Made by a program: the position numbers and the translations under genes
NCBI GenBank assembly: GCA_007922195.1
Contig: ML681991.1
Location: 44,657,423-44,721,422, forward strand
Source: Podocnemis expansa
Lineage: Eukaryota > Chordata > Testudines > Podocnemididae
Length of the DNA stretch: 64,000 nucleotides
Direction of reading: 5' to 3'
The notes under the pieces: generated by a model
Seen by the model: only the letters and a program-made list of their open reading frames with translations
What the model was told of the DNA's origin: nothing
Databases searched by the model: none
Part shown: in pieces, positions 21,952 through 34,145 of the stretch
How the letters are laid out: each line of letters begins with the position of its first letter
How positions within the stretch are numbered: the stretch's first letter is position 1

Positions 21952-21959
21952 GTACCTAC

Positions 21960-24883
21960 CATGTGTGCTAATTGTAGTTTGCCATTCAGTGATGGTCATG
22001 CAATAGGTTACCCATTAGGCCACATGCTATTATTTTGACTCCTTAATTGGAGGCTTGCTGAACTCATGAGGCATTTTCAGGATGGCCAGGTGAACACTTC
22101 CAGCAAATATTTGTGTAAACGCACATATAGTTAAGCAGTTAAAGCTAACACTTGCTAGAGAACTTCCCTGAAATGATTTCTTCCTGAACTAGAGCCTGTC
22201 TTAAATACTCCTTTCTGATAATCCTTCAGCACTAGCCGAGAGTCCATTCTTTGATTCCAGGGGAGACTGAAGTCTCCATCACACAGGGAGATTAAAGGCC
22301 TGGCTTACCCCACAGACCCAAATCACTGCTGCTGTTAGTGTTAAACAACAGAATTGAAGGAGGTTGCTGTCCAACACATTGCCTTTCAGATAGCACAGCC
22401 TAAAAATAACACGGCCATGGACACCTGACTGCACAGGCCAGCTGGACACTAAGCTTTGCAGACAAAACTGTGTTGTTTAACATGAAACTTTAATGCTGGC
22501 CAGTGTGTGTGTGTTCATACACAAGACGGCTGCTCCTCAGCACAATCCAGGCCTTTGATAGAGTCATCTGTTGGATGGACTGACAGTGGTTGGCTCACAT
22601 TACAAGAGACCAGTTGGATAATATCCCACCTTTCTCCGGCCACAGACAGCTACCGTCTCTCTTCCTCTTTCTTGAGGTTTTGAAATGGTGCCTAAGCACA
22701 TTTGTTTGTGACTTGGCGGAGTGCAGATATGGAAACACCCTCTGCCATGCTCACAGCAGAGGCTGTACGTGGCCTTCTTGTAACATGATGAGAGAGAAAC
22801 CAATGCACAAGGGTCTGGGACAGGGAGCATGGAAGTGGGGAACTATTAAACTGGCTCTGTGAGATGCTTCTCCCAGTGTCCACATCTGCAGATGCTTCTG
22901 CACGGACTTACTGACTAATGCAGGGGTCTTTGGCTGACCCCTTGCAGCTCTGGGTTATAGGCCCTCTGTGACACCAGGGGACCCTGCGGATGACCCGCTC
23001 TTGGTTTTGGGCTTCTCCCCTTTACACCAGCTCCTCCCACCGGGAGGCTACACCCATTGCAGCTCTCAAAACAGTTGGTTATTGACAGAATTTTAAAAAA
23101 TGACTCTTTTTATCTTTTAGGTTGCAAAGCCCCGGAGTAATGATTGTCAGGACAGGAAGGGGTGTGACAGGGCAGGAGGATCTTAGATGGCTTCAAGCAA
23201 AGGAAAGGAGAGATGACAGTCCCATGGGCCACTGAGAGTATTGCAGAGGACCATTCTGTCCATGTGGTTTCCCCAGGAATGGTGAGGAAGGAGTTTGGTT
23301 TCTATGTGTACTTTGAGTTCGGCAGAATTGTCAAGGCCAGTATCCCTTTCCCTGAAGGACACAACACAGGCAACTCCACAAGATACCCCTGGTACTTATT
23401 TCCTACAGGTTTGCCCACAGGCACAGCCTTGCCCCATGCTGGCAGTCTGGAAGTCTCAGCTGATTGAATGGCCCATTAACCTCTTCTGGGGTTGGACTGC
23501 AGTGGGCCAGTTCCTCATGTCCATACTGTGTTTTAAGACTATCAACTTTCATGCTTCAGGCCATTCACCAAACCCTAAGTACAAGAAGGCACTTTCTCCA
23601 GAAGCATATTATGGCAGAATTGCCCATTGTGGGGCTCCGCAAGTTACTGCCAAGTGTCCATGGGAACTCTGCTGCCATGTAATAAAAGTTCCCTAGTGTA
23701 CCATGTTCCTTGGGGGTAGATCCAAGTGGACTGGTAGTTTTAGATACAGCAGGAAGCTCCACATGGGCATTTAGTGCCTGGCAGACTCTGCCAAAGTAGC
23801 TTCCCACCTCAGCCCTCTGTGAACTTAGTGTTTGAGCCTCCAAGCCCTATGACTTGCTGGAAATCTGGCCTACGATCCAGTCATATATGCCTGAATGTGT
23901 GTGGCACACACATGGATGGAAACCACAATATATGTGGTTTCTTATAGGCAGTTGTCACACTTTATCTGAAGCATCTGATCAGGACAGTCACACTGTATTG
24001 GGCATTTAACAAACAGACAGATCTACCCCTCCATCTGTCCATCTTGCACATATTCCCTGTTCACATTGCTGCAGCATTGGTTATTATCAATGCTTTTAGT
24101 CAACATGGCTTATTTCGTTACTTGTGAGTGAATGAGCTCCTTTCCCTCACTTGTGTGATGTATCAACTTCCTTCCACCTCAGCTTTCATCCTCTATGGAC
24201 CTTCTCAACTACAAACCCCTTTCCAGTCCCCTTTGCCAAGGCAATGAACCTACAATGGTGTGGGACAACAACCAAAACACAAAGTCTCTCCTGCTCAGGA
24301 GACATCCCACCAAACAGTGCCAGAGAACAGACAGAGATGCTGGGCTAGCCTGCCAACATGCACCCCGATGCACCACAGTGAGAAATCTGAGTCATGCACA
24401 TGCACCCATGTATTAAACACATGATGTATTGCCACGAGAGAGGAGTTTCCTGGTCTGGTATTTTAGATTATATGCAGGTTAATTGACTGCTTGCTCACAC
24501 ATTTTACAAGCTTAAAAAAACCAATCAATGACAAAAATTAAGTAAATTATCTTAGATAGATTTAATCTTACAAAGCCTTATTGACTGACTGCTGCAGTAG
24601 CCTTTATGGAAGGCAAAAGTGCTTGAGTCCTTGAGCATCAGACTGTCACCCAGCTACTGAGTGCTTAAAAAAGAGACAACCATAATTGCTGTACATAGAT
24701 ATCATTCATCTATCTACTGCCATCTGCCAGGACATCGAAGGGAGGTGCCCTGGTTGCAGGAGGAAAGAGTTTGGATAGGCACCAGGAAGTCAGTCTGTGT
24801 GCACATGGATGGATTGCTTGCTGCATCTGCAGCTCTTCTTTAAATAGGTCTCTTAATCAAGAGACAGTGTAGCTTTAGAAACA
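21960..24883. other. Intergenic sequence
   Basis: No gene was recognised; open frames are short and lack domains. No clear transposon ends were recognised, although decayed repeats are likely. Confidence 0.4.
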
Positions 24884-24885
24884 TG

Positions 24886-25214
24886 GGCTAGATCTGCACC
24901 TAAAAGCTTAGCTCAGACTTGCTTAGTCCAAATTAAGTAGTTTGAAATCAGTTTGAACTAACCACATTTTTTGAATTTGAACTAACTTTTTAGTTCAAAC
25001 TAAAAAAGCCTGGCTAGCTTGAACTAACTGATAGTTCCAACATACTTAGTTCGAACTTATGCTAGTTTGAACTAAATTTTGAAATAAGCTTTGCTTAGTT
25101 CGAACTAAAAATTTTTTTAGTTCGAACTAGGCAAAGCCTAGTGTAGACAGGGCTCAAATTAGTGCCTGATTAAGCCTTCTTAATCTGGACTAATTTGCCA
25201 GTGTAGACATACCC
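24886..25214. mobile_element. Palindrome-rich TIR element, AGTTCGAACT type
   Basis: The interior repeats the palindrome (T)TAGTTCGAACTA(A) at least ten times, perfect or with C-to-T decay (AGTTTGAACT, AGTTCAAACT). The right end CAGTGTAGACATACCC matches the shared terminus of this group. The left end GGGCTAGATCTGCAC is a decayed version of it. An internal terminus, GCCTAGTGTAGACAGGGCTC (25136-25155), suggests a nested or composite structure. No protein. Confidence 0.7.
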
Positions 25215-25317
25215 ATGGAGTCCTCACAGGTTATTGCCCACTGTTTCGTGTCCCACATGGTGCTGTCTGTCTTCTGAATAGTTAACCAGCCAATTGAGTG
25301 GCATGCTGTGCCTAGAG

Positions 25318-25485
25318 CAGGGCTGGCGCTAGGTAGTAAACAGCCCCTGCATAACAGGGAGGGCGCCGGCATTTTGAGGGGCGTCAAAAAGGGACAGCGC
25401 CATGACGCTCTCCTGATGACGTCACTCATCTGTGCCGGTGTCGCTCTGCTGCGGGGGGGCACCATGATCCCCAGCGCCAGCCCTA
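25318..25485. mobile_element. hAT-type MITE, 168 bp
   Basis: Starts CAGGGCTGGCGCTAGG; the right end is CCAGCGCCAGCCCTA, an almost perfect inverted repeat. A perfect 8-bp duplication, GCCTAGAG, flanks it (25310-25317 and 25486-25493). Too short to encode anything. Confidence 0.95.
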
Positions 25486-25504
25486 GCCTAGAGCCAGCCA
25501 GTCA

Positions 25505-25790
25505 GGGTACAATGTCTACATGGCATTGTAAATCCAGGTCTGTGGGACCTGCCTTCTGGATTTGGTAGTTTTGCATGGTAAACCTGGGTTTACAGTGGCT
25601 GGTTTGGGTCTCCCAGGCATGCTAACACTGTGAAACTCAGTGTGTCAGGGGTGGAAGGGATCTAAGAGTCAGCAGTCCAAGCAGACTATCTACACTGGTC
25701 ATTTTAGCTTCCTTGCACAAGACCCAAATTGGTTAACACAGGCTCTGACACTTGCTGCCATGGATGTTGTTTTGCAGTGTGGATGTACCC
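25505..25790. mobile_element. Short TIR element of the TCTACAC group
   Basis: The left end GGGTACAATGTCTACATGGC and the right end GCAGTGTGGATGTACCC are imperfect inverted repeats of the same general type as the palindrome-rich elements. The interior lacks TTCGAA palindromes. It sits exactly between two hAT MITEs. Confidence 0.6.
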
Positions 25791-25795
25791 TAGGT

Positions 25796-26191
25796 CAGAG
25801 GCGTCACTGGTGCTGGGCACTTGGGGCACGTGCCCCGAATCCCAGCGCAGGTGCCCCAGATCTCTGGCTCAATCGGGTCGGAGATCTGGGGCCCAGCCGT
25901 CGGTGGCCGCGGCGGCCCTGTCCCCAGCCCGGGATCCAGGGCCTGGCCGCGGTGGGGAATCCGAGGCCCATCCGCCCACGGCTGCTTCCAGCTCCGTCCC
26001 CAGCCAGGGCTCTGGGGCCTGGCCGCCTGCACTGGTGGCAGCCCCATCCCCAGCCGGGGATGCAGGGCATAGCTGCCCACAGCAGCATGGTGGCTTCTGG
26101 CCCTGTCCCCGGCCAGGGGGCGGGGCCTGCGGGCTGGGGGTGGGGCCTGGGCCCATGCCCTGGGTCCCTCCCTGGGCCAGCGATGCCCCTA
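25796..26191. mobile_element. hAT-type MITE, GC-rich family A (second copy)
   Basis: Starts CAGAGGCGTCACTGGTGC and ends GGCCAGCGATGCCCCTA, the same termini as the element at 15788. The flanks CCCTAGGT and CTCTCAGT agree at only 5 of 8 bases, so the duplication has decayed. The long open frames (for example 25640-26218) reflect GC-rich, stop-poor composition and are not genes. Confidence 0.8.
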
Positions 26192-26217
26192 CTCTCAGTG
26201 TGTCTGATGCCACAGTA

Positions 26218-26307
26218 AAACGAACAAGGAGTCTGGTGGCACTTAAAAAACTAACAAATTTATTTATCACATGAGCTTTCATGGGAGAAAATCCCACTTT
26301 GTCATGG
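26218..26307. mobile_element. Hairpin SINE-like retroposon, one arm
   Basis: AAAACGAACAAGGAGTCTGG, GGCACTTAAAAAACTAAC, and the arm through ATGGGAGAAAATCCCACTTTG. It lacks the head, so it may be a 5'-truncated minus-strand copy; the orientation is uncertain because the two arms are complementary. Confidence 0.75.
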
Positions 26308-29300
26308 TTTGGCTCCTTTCAGAAACAATGTGTCTGGGACTAACAAGCTAGAAGGGCTACAGGGAGAGACGCATTTATCTTCAAGTCTTGGTAACAGCTC
26401 ACTGTTTCATGCCCTCCATCCATTGTCAATGTTCTGCCAGGCAAAGGCCTTTCTAGCCCTGCTCCTGCCCCTCTATGACATTATCCATATCAGTTTTTCT
26501 AAGCTGACTTCAAGGAAATGTCTCTTGGCATTGCCTCATCCATGCATCTCAGATACTCTCATCTCATAGCCCAGAGAAAGTCTCTTCAGCAAGACTCAGG
26601 TCCACGCACCAGATTAGCTATTTCAGCCAATAGCAGAAAGATGACCCATCATTGCTGCCATCCCTCCCTACCTGACTTCCTTAGTCCTGTTGTGGTGCAA
26701 TGAGATCTTCATCTTTCTCTCTCCATTCTGATGCTGCTGTCCACCCACCCCACTGTCCCCAAGCCATGCCTGGGTGAAGGCTTTTCTTGCTCTGCTCCTT
26801 GGCTGTAGTTGTTGGCTTGGTCTTCACTCCGCTTGCCTAGCAAGAAAGTGACACTGTGATTTTGCTGTCCTGGGCTTGTCTTTGGACTCATCCTTGATGG
26901 CATCATTCAGAAGCCTGTTGCCAGATTAGTCATGCTGACTAACTGGCTCTGAGATAATGTCTGCGATGTCTGGGTCATTTGTTTAAGGGTGGGGGGGTTG
27001 CAGGTTATGTACAACATTGTGCTACTTTTAGTATTCAGCTACACATAGAGATATTCTGAATGGGGGCAAACAGACAGCCTCCTGTACCTCGATTTATGGG
27101 AGAAAGTTGGACTCAGATGGTCACTTTCCTGTTATAAACCATGACCAGAGAAGAGCTTTTGCAACCACGCTTCTGGGCATCTTGCCAGTTCGTGAAGGAC
27201 CCTGACTGGCTGGAGAGGCTTTTTATTTGAAATAGCTCCCCATTCTGGCAAGGCTGTCTGCCCCTTTAAAAAATGACCACCAGGAAATCAGTGAAACTGC
27301 AGACAAGATAAAATAGACCTTGGGGGGGATTCATGAACAAGTGATGATGTATTTCCTGGGGAACATCTCACAGTATCAGATAAGAGCATCCTACTGTAAA
27401 GCCAAGTCTTGGTGTCCTTCCTGTTTTGTAAGAATATCAACTCATGATCAGGTCATAAACCAACCATTCACTCAGGACGTTTAGGAAGAAATTTCCCCTG
27501 TGAGCTGGTACTTCCATGATGATCCACTGGTGCGTGCAACAGTCAGTCACTGCACTGTGGCCAGACATGGAGTCAGCTTTGTTATTGGGCTAGTGCCTCT
27601 TGCCAACAGTCACTCCACCACCATAGTGGTTTTGGGGCCTGGAACACAGCCCCCCAATTTGGTCATCATCTGAAGTGCACCTCTTCCGGGTCACAGATGT
27701 CCAGCTCCAAATCTCTACCACAAAACAAATCCTTCTGTCATCCTACGGGGTCTCCAGCTTGTCTTCAGCTCAACCTGCAGCCCCCTTGCTGGCTCAAGAA
27801 ACCTTATGGTAGGCTGGCAGGCTCCCAGTCAGTGAGTCCTGCCCTTGATGCTGTGTTTCGACCCAGGGCCCCACAGTGGACAGCTAGGTCTGCTCCTTCT
27901 CTGGGCCACTTCCTGCCCAGCATCTTCAGTTCTCCTCTGGGTCTCTGACCTGTTTAATCAGATCTCCTGTAGGCCTCCATATATGGCATGTTGCCCTTCC
28001 TGCTATGAGCTTCCTACCTGGATCTATTAGCTCCTTCTTCAGCTAGGCTTTATCCCTGCTTTATTTGGCTTGTTATAGGGAATTATTTGATTTCCCTCAG
28101 GTGGGCCCAATCTGTAATTGGGTCAGCAAACCCCTGTCTCTCAGCCCATGAGACAAGCCACTCTCTTACAGGTGGTTCCTCTGAAGCAGCTGGTGCACCC
28201 ATGTGTTCAGAAGGGAGACGGGACTACCTGGACCTTTGGTGTGATGGGGTCTGGCAAGTCCCCCTTGCGTTTGTTTCTTTAGTCCTTTCTCAGGGACAAC
28301 TGCCACCGAAGTCAACAGGATCATGGCCTGAGTGGGATCTGAGGGTGGTCTTGTTGCTTTTCAGCTATGTCCCATGGAATGGTGGGAGGGATTGTGCCTT
28401 GGCTCCACGTAGGCTTGCTCCTCCTTGTCCCATTCAGGGACTTTTGCACCTCCAGAGGCCACAGCAGGAGGCAATCTCCCAGGCAGGCAGAGAAGCAGGG
28501 GAGGGAGTAAAGTGGGAGGGAAGAAGGTCCAGTGTTGTGCCAGCCATTACAAGAGACGAGAGGTGCAAGAGGGAAAAAGGTTCCTTCCAAGTTGTCCCTA
28601 TTAAGATCAGACATTGTCTGGCCCTGAGTAAGGCCCTCAAGTGGCAGTCTTGGTGCTTGGCAGTGCTGTTCGCTCTCTAGCCATGCTTTTGGGAGGGATG
28701 GTTGAGGACACAAGGCTTAGTGTGCATGGTAAGAGCCCAGTGCTTTGTGATGGAGACCTGCAGGCAGGCAGCTACAGCTGAAAGGCCTCTGTGACCATGC
28801 AGAACTTCTGCAGCCTACGGTTGTAGTGAGCAAGCTGAAGCTTCCCTTAGTGATTTTTCCTCCCCAGAGGTGTCCTCAGATGGATGGTTCTAGCAAAATA
28901 AGCTTGGTTTGAACAATTACATGGTTTTTGTTTTGCCATTTATGAACAGCAAGAGCCTGCAGTGAGATGCATCCAGCCACAGTCTCTCCTGCCTCCCACC
29001 TTCCAAAACACAGGGTACAATCCCCCTATCCTTACCAAACAATGACAGCTGCATCTACCTTCCTCTCTGCGGGCCGACCTTTTACATTCCATTACACACT
29101 TGCTGATCACAGATTTGGGAGGTGTGGTCACACAGGGAAGGTAGTAACGTGATGGACAGACCTCAAAACGTCCAAGGGTTTGCATAATCTCCCAAATGTT
29201 TGATGTTTATTGTTACAAGAGGGCTGAGTACATGGAGTTACTGGGTAAAGTATCAATAAATGGCACTGAAGAACATGGAGCATGGTTCTTGTAGGATCCA

Positions 29301-29475
29301 TACAGCTTCTTCTTGTGCACTTCAAATAGGTTCATCTGTGCAAATCTTTATATGAGCTCTTAGCTTGGTGGAATAACTGGGATTCAAACCCAGGCCTCTG
29401 TTACTCCTACTACACAAAACCCCACAGACTTTGGCAGCATTGGAATCTGCTGAATGATAGAGTGGATTTCAAAGG
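26308..29475. other. Intergenic sequence
   Basis: No gene was recognised. The 197-codon open frame at 28087-28680 (+) has no recognisable domain, signal or homologue and is probably chance. 27650-28200 has the feel of an old LTR-type or other dispersed repeat, but no termini were found. Confidence 0.35.
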
Positions 29476-29599
29476 GTCTGATGAATGGCAGTTTTTACCC
29501 CATGAAAGCTCATGTGATAATTAAATTTGTTAGTCTAAGTGCCACAGGAGTCCTTGCTTGTTTTGCTGAACTAGACTAACAGAGCTGCCCCTTTGGAAG
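29476..29599 (-). mobile_element. Hairpin SINE-like retroposon, head half
   Basis: Read on the minus strand it starts TTCCAAAGGGGCAGCTCTG, then TTAGTCTAGTTCAGC and the left arm, and stops at the hairpin tip (CATCAGACC). Confidence 0.8.
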
Positions 29600-30231
29600 T
29601 TAGAATAGTAATCTCTGCTGGTGAATAGGTGAAATTCCACTGAAGTCAGTGTTCCTGCACATTGATTCATCAGCGTTATTTACCAGTTTGTCCTCCTGTA
29701 TCCCCAGTGCCCTTTTCTTTATCACATCCCACAGTTAAGCATAGCTGCCATTTTCTACAGTGTTGTCGTTTTGGGACTCCTGTGGTTTTCTGACTCTCCA
29801 AATACTTGATGTTTTCCTTTATGCCCTAGTGCTAGGCATATTATAATTTCATGAACATCTCAGTATGCATCAAAAAAGGAGGTTTCTAGCTTTCCTGGAA
29901 GCCAGGGAGAAATTTCAGTGTTTGAGCCCAATGCATCCCAAATGAAGAGAAACTAGGAGACAAATAACAATAAACCCCAAATTATTATTTTGAAAAACTT
30001 CATGATTTCTAAGCCAACTTCATATTTTGGGGGCCAGGACTCATGATTTTGGAGTGCTTGAGGTGGGCAATGTAGGGATTTTAATAGTTTCTCGGATACA
30101 TTCTATCTACACTGAAGTAAGATTTATATGTAGGTGAACATGCCACAGTATCCGGTCACTCTGCTGTTGAAAAAGTTTAATTACATTTACTTCTAAAGTT
30201 TTAATACCATTAATACATACATTTTGTGCAG
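29600..30231. other. Intergenic sequence
   Basis: Nothing recognised. Confidence 0.35.
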
Positions 30232-30296
30232 GAGCTCAGACTAGATGATCATATTGGTCCCTTCTGACCTTAGAATCTATGAGTCTAAGTTTATTA
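30232..30296 (+). mobile_element. CR1 LINE, 3' terminal fragment
   Basis: GGAGCTCAGACTAGATGATC, then TTGGTCCCTTCTGACCTTAG and AATCTATGAGTC: a classic CR1 3' end with its ATTCTATGA-like tail. Confidence 0.85.
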
Positions 30297-30589
30297 AAGT
30301 TAAATAGTCCACTGTCATCTGCCTGCTTGGAGGAACAAGTGGCCATCTGCTGTTTTTTTCATCCTTGGGCAATCGTTTATATCAGTGACTGGTGAGTGCA
30401 CAAGGTGCCATGTTGGAATGACATGCAATGGGCTCTTGTTTAAATGACTCTACAAGCCATGGAATAATTCCCATTATCTCCTGGCTCAGACTGCATACAA
30501 CTCAAGTCTGATGAGACCTTACGAGTTCTAAGAGAGGGCTTGATATGGTTGGAGGTGACATGATGGAGTTGTCTGTGCTAGCAGGGCCT

Positions 30590-31135
30590 CGACTCAATGA
30601 CCCAATGTCAGAGACCCACAGATGAATCCAGACCCTGCTCATTGCCCTCAGCGGACTCTGCTAATGAGCCGAACCCCTGGCTGGCTGAAGACTCCAGCAG
30701 CTACAATCTGAACCTGCAGCAGGCCTGGCTCCCTGGCTGCTCAGAAATGCGCCACACCCAAAGCTGTCTCTGGCCCTTCTTTCTTTTCCTGCCCTCAGTT
30801 TCCTCCTTGCACCCAGCCCTTGCTCCAAATTCCTGCTTCTGCCTCCTACTCCTTGTTCCTGGTTCCATTGGCTCCTACCCCTAGTCTAGCTGGGACACTG
30901 ATCCTGGTTCCTTGCTGCTGGCTCCGGCTCACTCCCTGGGCTTGTATTGTATGCTCAGACTATGGCTTTGACTCTTAGCTCCCAGTTTCTGGCCTCTTGG
31001 CTCTGGCTTGCTTCCAGGACTTGATAATTGGCTTCTAACCACTGCTGTGAACCCAGACTTGATAACTCAGCTCCTGACTAGTCTTGGCTTCCCAAATATT
31101 AAGCCAGCGTCCCACTCTGACCATTAGGCAAAGTT
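30590..31135. repeat. CTGGCTCC-rich dispersed repeat, family undetermined
   Basis: Pyrimidine-biased sequence with repeated phrases such as CCTGGTTCC, CTGGCTCC, TTGGCTCTGGC and GACTTGATAA. It is likely a dispersed-repeat fragment of the type common in turtle genomes; neither class nor ends are clear. Confidence 0.4.
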
Positions 31136-33089
31136 GCCTCATCCCAGTCATTACAGCCAGGAGGTTCCCTTGAGTCTCATATCCATATGGAAAAAATATT
31201 CCATTATAGTCATTTTTTGGTGTTTTCTACAAATGCTGGAAAAGCCAAAAATATACCTACCGCTTGGCGTTAGATATTGGATAAGAATTCGGTGAGACTG
31301 CTAGCATTTCCTAATTCAGGCTTGCCTGGAAATACTGTGGAAACAGTCTTTCCAGGGCATTTTTGGAGCTTTGATTCCAACCCTAGATAGAACAAGGAAG
31401 GATAAAGATAAATACGGATGAGGAATAATGAACCTGTCCCTGGTTTCTTAAGCTCTTCCATGGAGAACATCCCTGAACCCACATGGAGGCTCAATGGAAT
31501 TCAGACGTTTGTGACTTTCATTATAGAATCCTCATTAGATCAACTGTGAGCCGCCCACCTGGTCTTAACACAATCACCTTAAAATCCTCCCAGGAAGAAA
31601 CAGAGAAGTTAAGGAAAATAATGCGTATAGATAGTGTGTAAATAGGGCAGGGAATTATGAGTATTTAACAGGTGGAGTTTAATGAACACATGGTTTCAAA
31701 GCTCCACTGTGTCTGTTGGTCTTGTGGATTTTTTGAGCAAGCCACCACGTGGTTTGACCCTTTGAAATTTAACAGCAGAAAGGGGAAAATTCTGTTTTGT
31801 CAGGATCTGGTTTATGATGGAATCATAAAACATTACTCCAGGGTTGGATGCAGGGTCTGCTTTTTGAGGCTCATTTTTTTTCTGACCCTTGCATAGTGAC
31901 TGCATATGGCAGAGTGCTAGAAGAACTTTCCCCACCTCTTACCCAGCTTCTTGCCAGTCCATGGGCGTTGGGGTCAGAAAGGATGGGCCTTACATTCTTT
32001 CAGTAGGGCTAATTGCTATAATTCTTTTGGGGGTGGATCCCAAGCGCCCACCGTACATCCATGAATCAAGAGAGTTAGAAGCTCAATTTGGGTTAAAAAG
32101 CATCTCCAGACAATGGTCCCCATCTTCAGTCTGGACTGAGATAGGTGCAAATAATTTGCCTGGTCTTCAATTAAGCTAAATATGCCCCTATAATCTTCTC
32201 TGTCTCATGGAACAACATCAGAGGCACATATGTTACATTGGCCCTGAAGACATTTTAGGACATTTTGAGCTTTACCAGAGGGATACAGAACAACCCCATC
32301 AATGTAGGGACTTTCAGTTTTCAAAGACCCTCACCTTACGTCCTGTCCCCTTTCCGTTGAGGAAGCCTGCATCTTTCCCTGAAAACTGAGCCCACTTTAT
32401 GGCAAGCAAAACACATGCTGCTTAATGTTGCCACTCACTGCTGACAAGCAAAGTCAATGAGGGCAGTTGAGTGACTCATGTGTCTTGGCACAGGAGAAGC
32501 CTCATGAAATGCTCTCACCGGTGGCAGCTGTTCAGCTTTTTCTGATTTTGGAGGGTTCTTTTATTTATTTTTTCCCCTCTAGCTTTTTCTCTTTCTTTTG
32601 CTTTGCAGTCTCTGTTCTTCATCCATTATTTAGGCCTCTCTGACTGTAACAGCAACATTCGCCTTGTATACCTTGTGTGGGGTTTAAAATATAGATAAAA
32701 GCAGAAGGTCGGACTTGAAACAGATTTTGACGGTTGCTGCTGACTTTGTCTCGAAGCTACAAATATGGAGCTGTCCATGCTCAATGATTGTATGTGCACA
32801 TTTTGTTTTCCTCCAGTTGTTGCTGTTGCAAAATGTCTTGGTCCTTGATGTGTTCATTCATCCTTTAAATTTCTAAAAAATCAGAGGACTGGATGGGTCT
32901 GGGGATTGGGAGTGGGGCTTGCAGAAACTTTTATTTCTTGGCTACTTGTTCAGTCCTGGCCCAGTTCAGAATAGCTATTGCGCCCCCCCCCCCCACTGAT
33001 GTGGGATAGCTGACAGGTGTCTCTGTCAGCGGAAGCAATGACATAGCTGTTTTTTATTGACATTTCTCATGGCAGGCTCAGGAAAGCAA
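31136..33089. other. Intergenic sequence
   Basis: Mostly unique-looking AT-rich sequence with a poly-C tract near 32981-32994. No gene or defined transposon was recognised. Confidence 0.35.
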
Positions 33090-33640
33090 AGGGCTTTTTC
33101 TTTAAATTTTAAATGGTTTTGCTTCAGCTAGATCCGCACTCATTTTTGGTCTGCTTTTGACAAACATCCAAGTGATCAAGGCTATCAGTTCAAATGTCTG
33201 CAGAAAGTGACTTCTAATGCATGTGCATGAGCACTGCCAGATAATTGATTTTAAATGCAAGTACGTATTCACACCAGTGTGTTCATCCAGTCAGGGACCC
33301 AAAGCAATGCCATGTGACTTAGCTAATCGATTGCAAATAAGCTCAACTTTTGAATATTCATGATCAATTCATAGATTTAAAAATGGGATTTTATAAGAAA
33401 TAAATTACAACTCAATCAATAATTGATTAAGACATAGAAAAAGGCTAACTTCACCAACTTCATTCTTTGTGTCCTATTGTCTCAACTCTAATGACAATGC
33501 AGTTCAGGTCTATAATAAACCAGACGTCCAAGGACTGAAAGGTCCACTCTTGAAGCAGCTCAAATTTCTTTTTATAGCTATAATATAATTAATGTCATTG
33601 ATGGATCAACATTCTAACTATGAAAAAAATGGGTCTTGTG
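33090..33640. promoter_or_regulatory. Candidate conserved noncoding element (enhancer-like)
   Basis: Repeat-free AT-rich block dense in developmental-factor-like words: GATAATTGATTTTAAATGCAA (two overlapping sites, 33239-33259), AATCGATTGCAAAT (33325-33338, octamer-like plus a homeodomain-like core), TGAATATTCATGATCAATTC (33351-33370) and AATCAATAATTGATTAAG (33414-33431). It lies centrally in a 3.8-kb interval free of recognised transposons. Function is inferred from composition only; the target gene would most simply be the POU4F gene 32 kb upstream. Confidence 0.35.
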
Positions 33641-34145
33641 GAGGGATTTGACTGAAGAGATTCTATGTTTTGATAGTCAGGCAAGTCTAGTCTGAGAATC
33701 ATCTCAGAACCACTGTCTCAAATCACAAACTGTTCCCACCACAGGCCCAACACAATTGCAGTGGGAAAACATGGTCGCGCATGGCAGTCAGCAGCAGCAG
33801 TCCATTAATGCATTCAATAAAAGTTGCAGTTGCTAAGCACATGCAAAATGAAATGAAACTAGATTACCCTGGCATTTTGTCTATAACATTGTACTTTTGC
33901 TGTATGCCATGTCTAGTCTGTTTTTCTTTTTCTAGCCTTCCTGGATTTATAACTCCATTATATCTTCTTCCACAGGTTTTTTTTTTTAAATAATTGATCA
34001 CAGAAACTTAGCTGTTTTTTGTAATCTCAAATAGTCTGGGAACAGAGTCTTATTTGTTTGTATAACTCATTTCTCATAGTTTTTTGATGAAGAGTTTATT
34101 CAGAAAAAAAAACAGGTTCTGGAGTATTTGCAAGCTATTCACTTA
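33641..34145. other. Intergenic sequence
   Basis: AT-rich; nothing recognised. Confidence 0.35.

Noticed and set aside
25640..26297. 192-, 181- and 142-codon open frames as a possible gene
   Set aside because: They fall in a GC-rich hAT MITE that has a second copy at 15788; no protein similarity.
28087..28713. 197-codon open frame as a novel gene
   Set aside because: No domain, signal or splice context was recognised; an antisense frame of similar length exists, so chance or repeat-derived.
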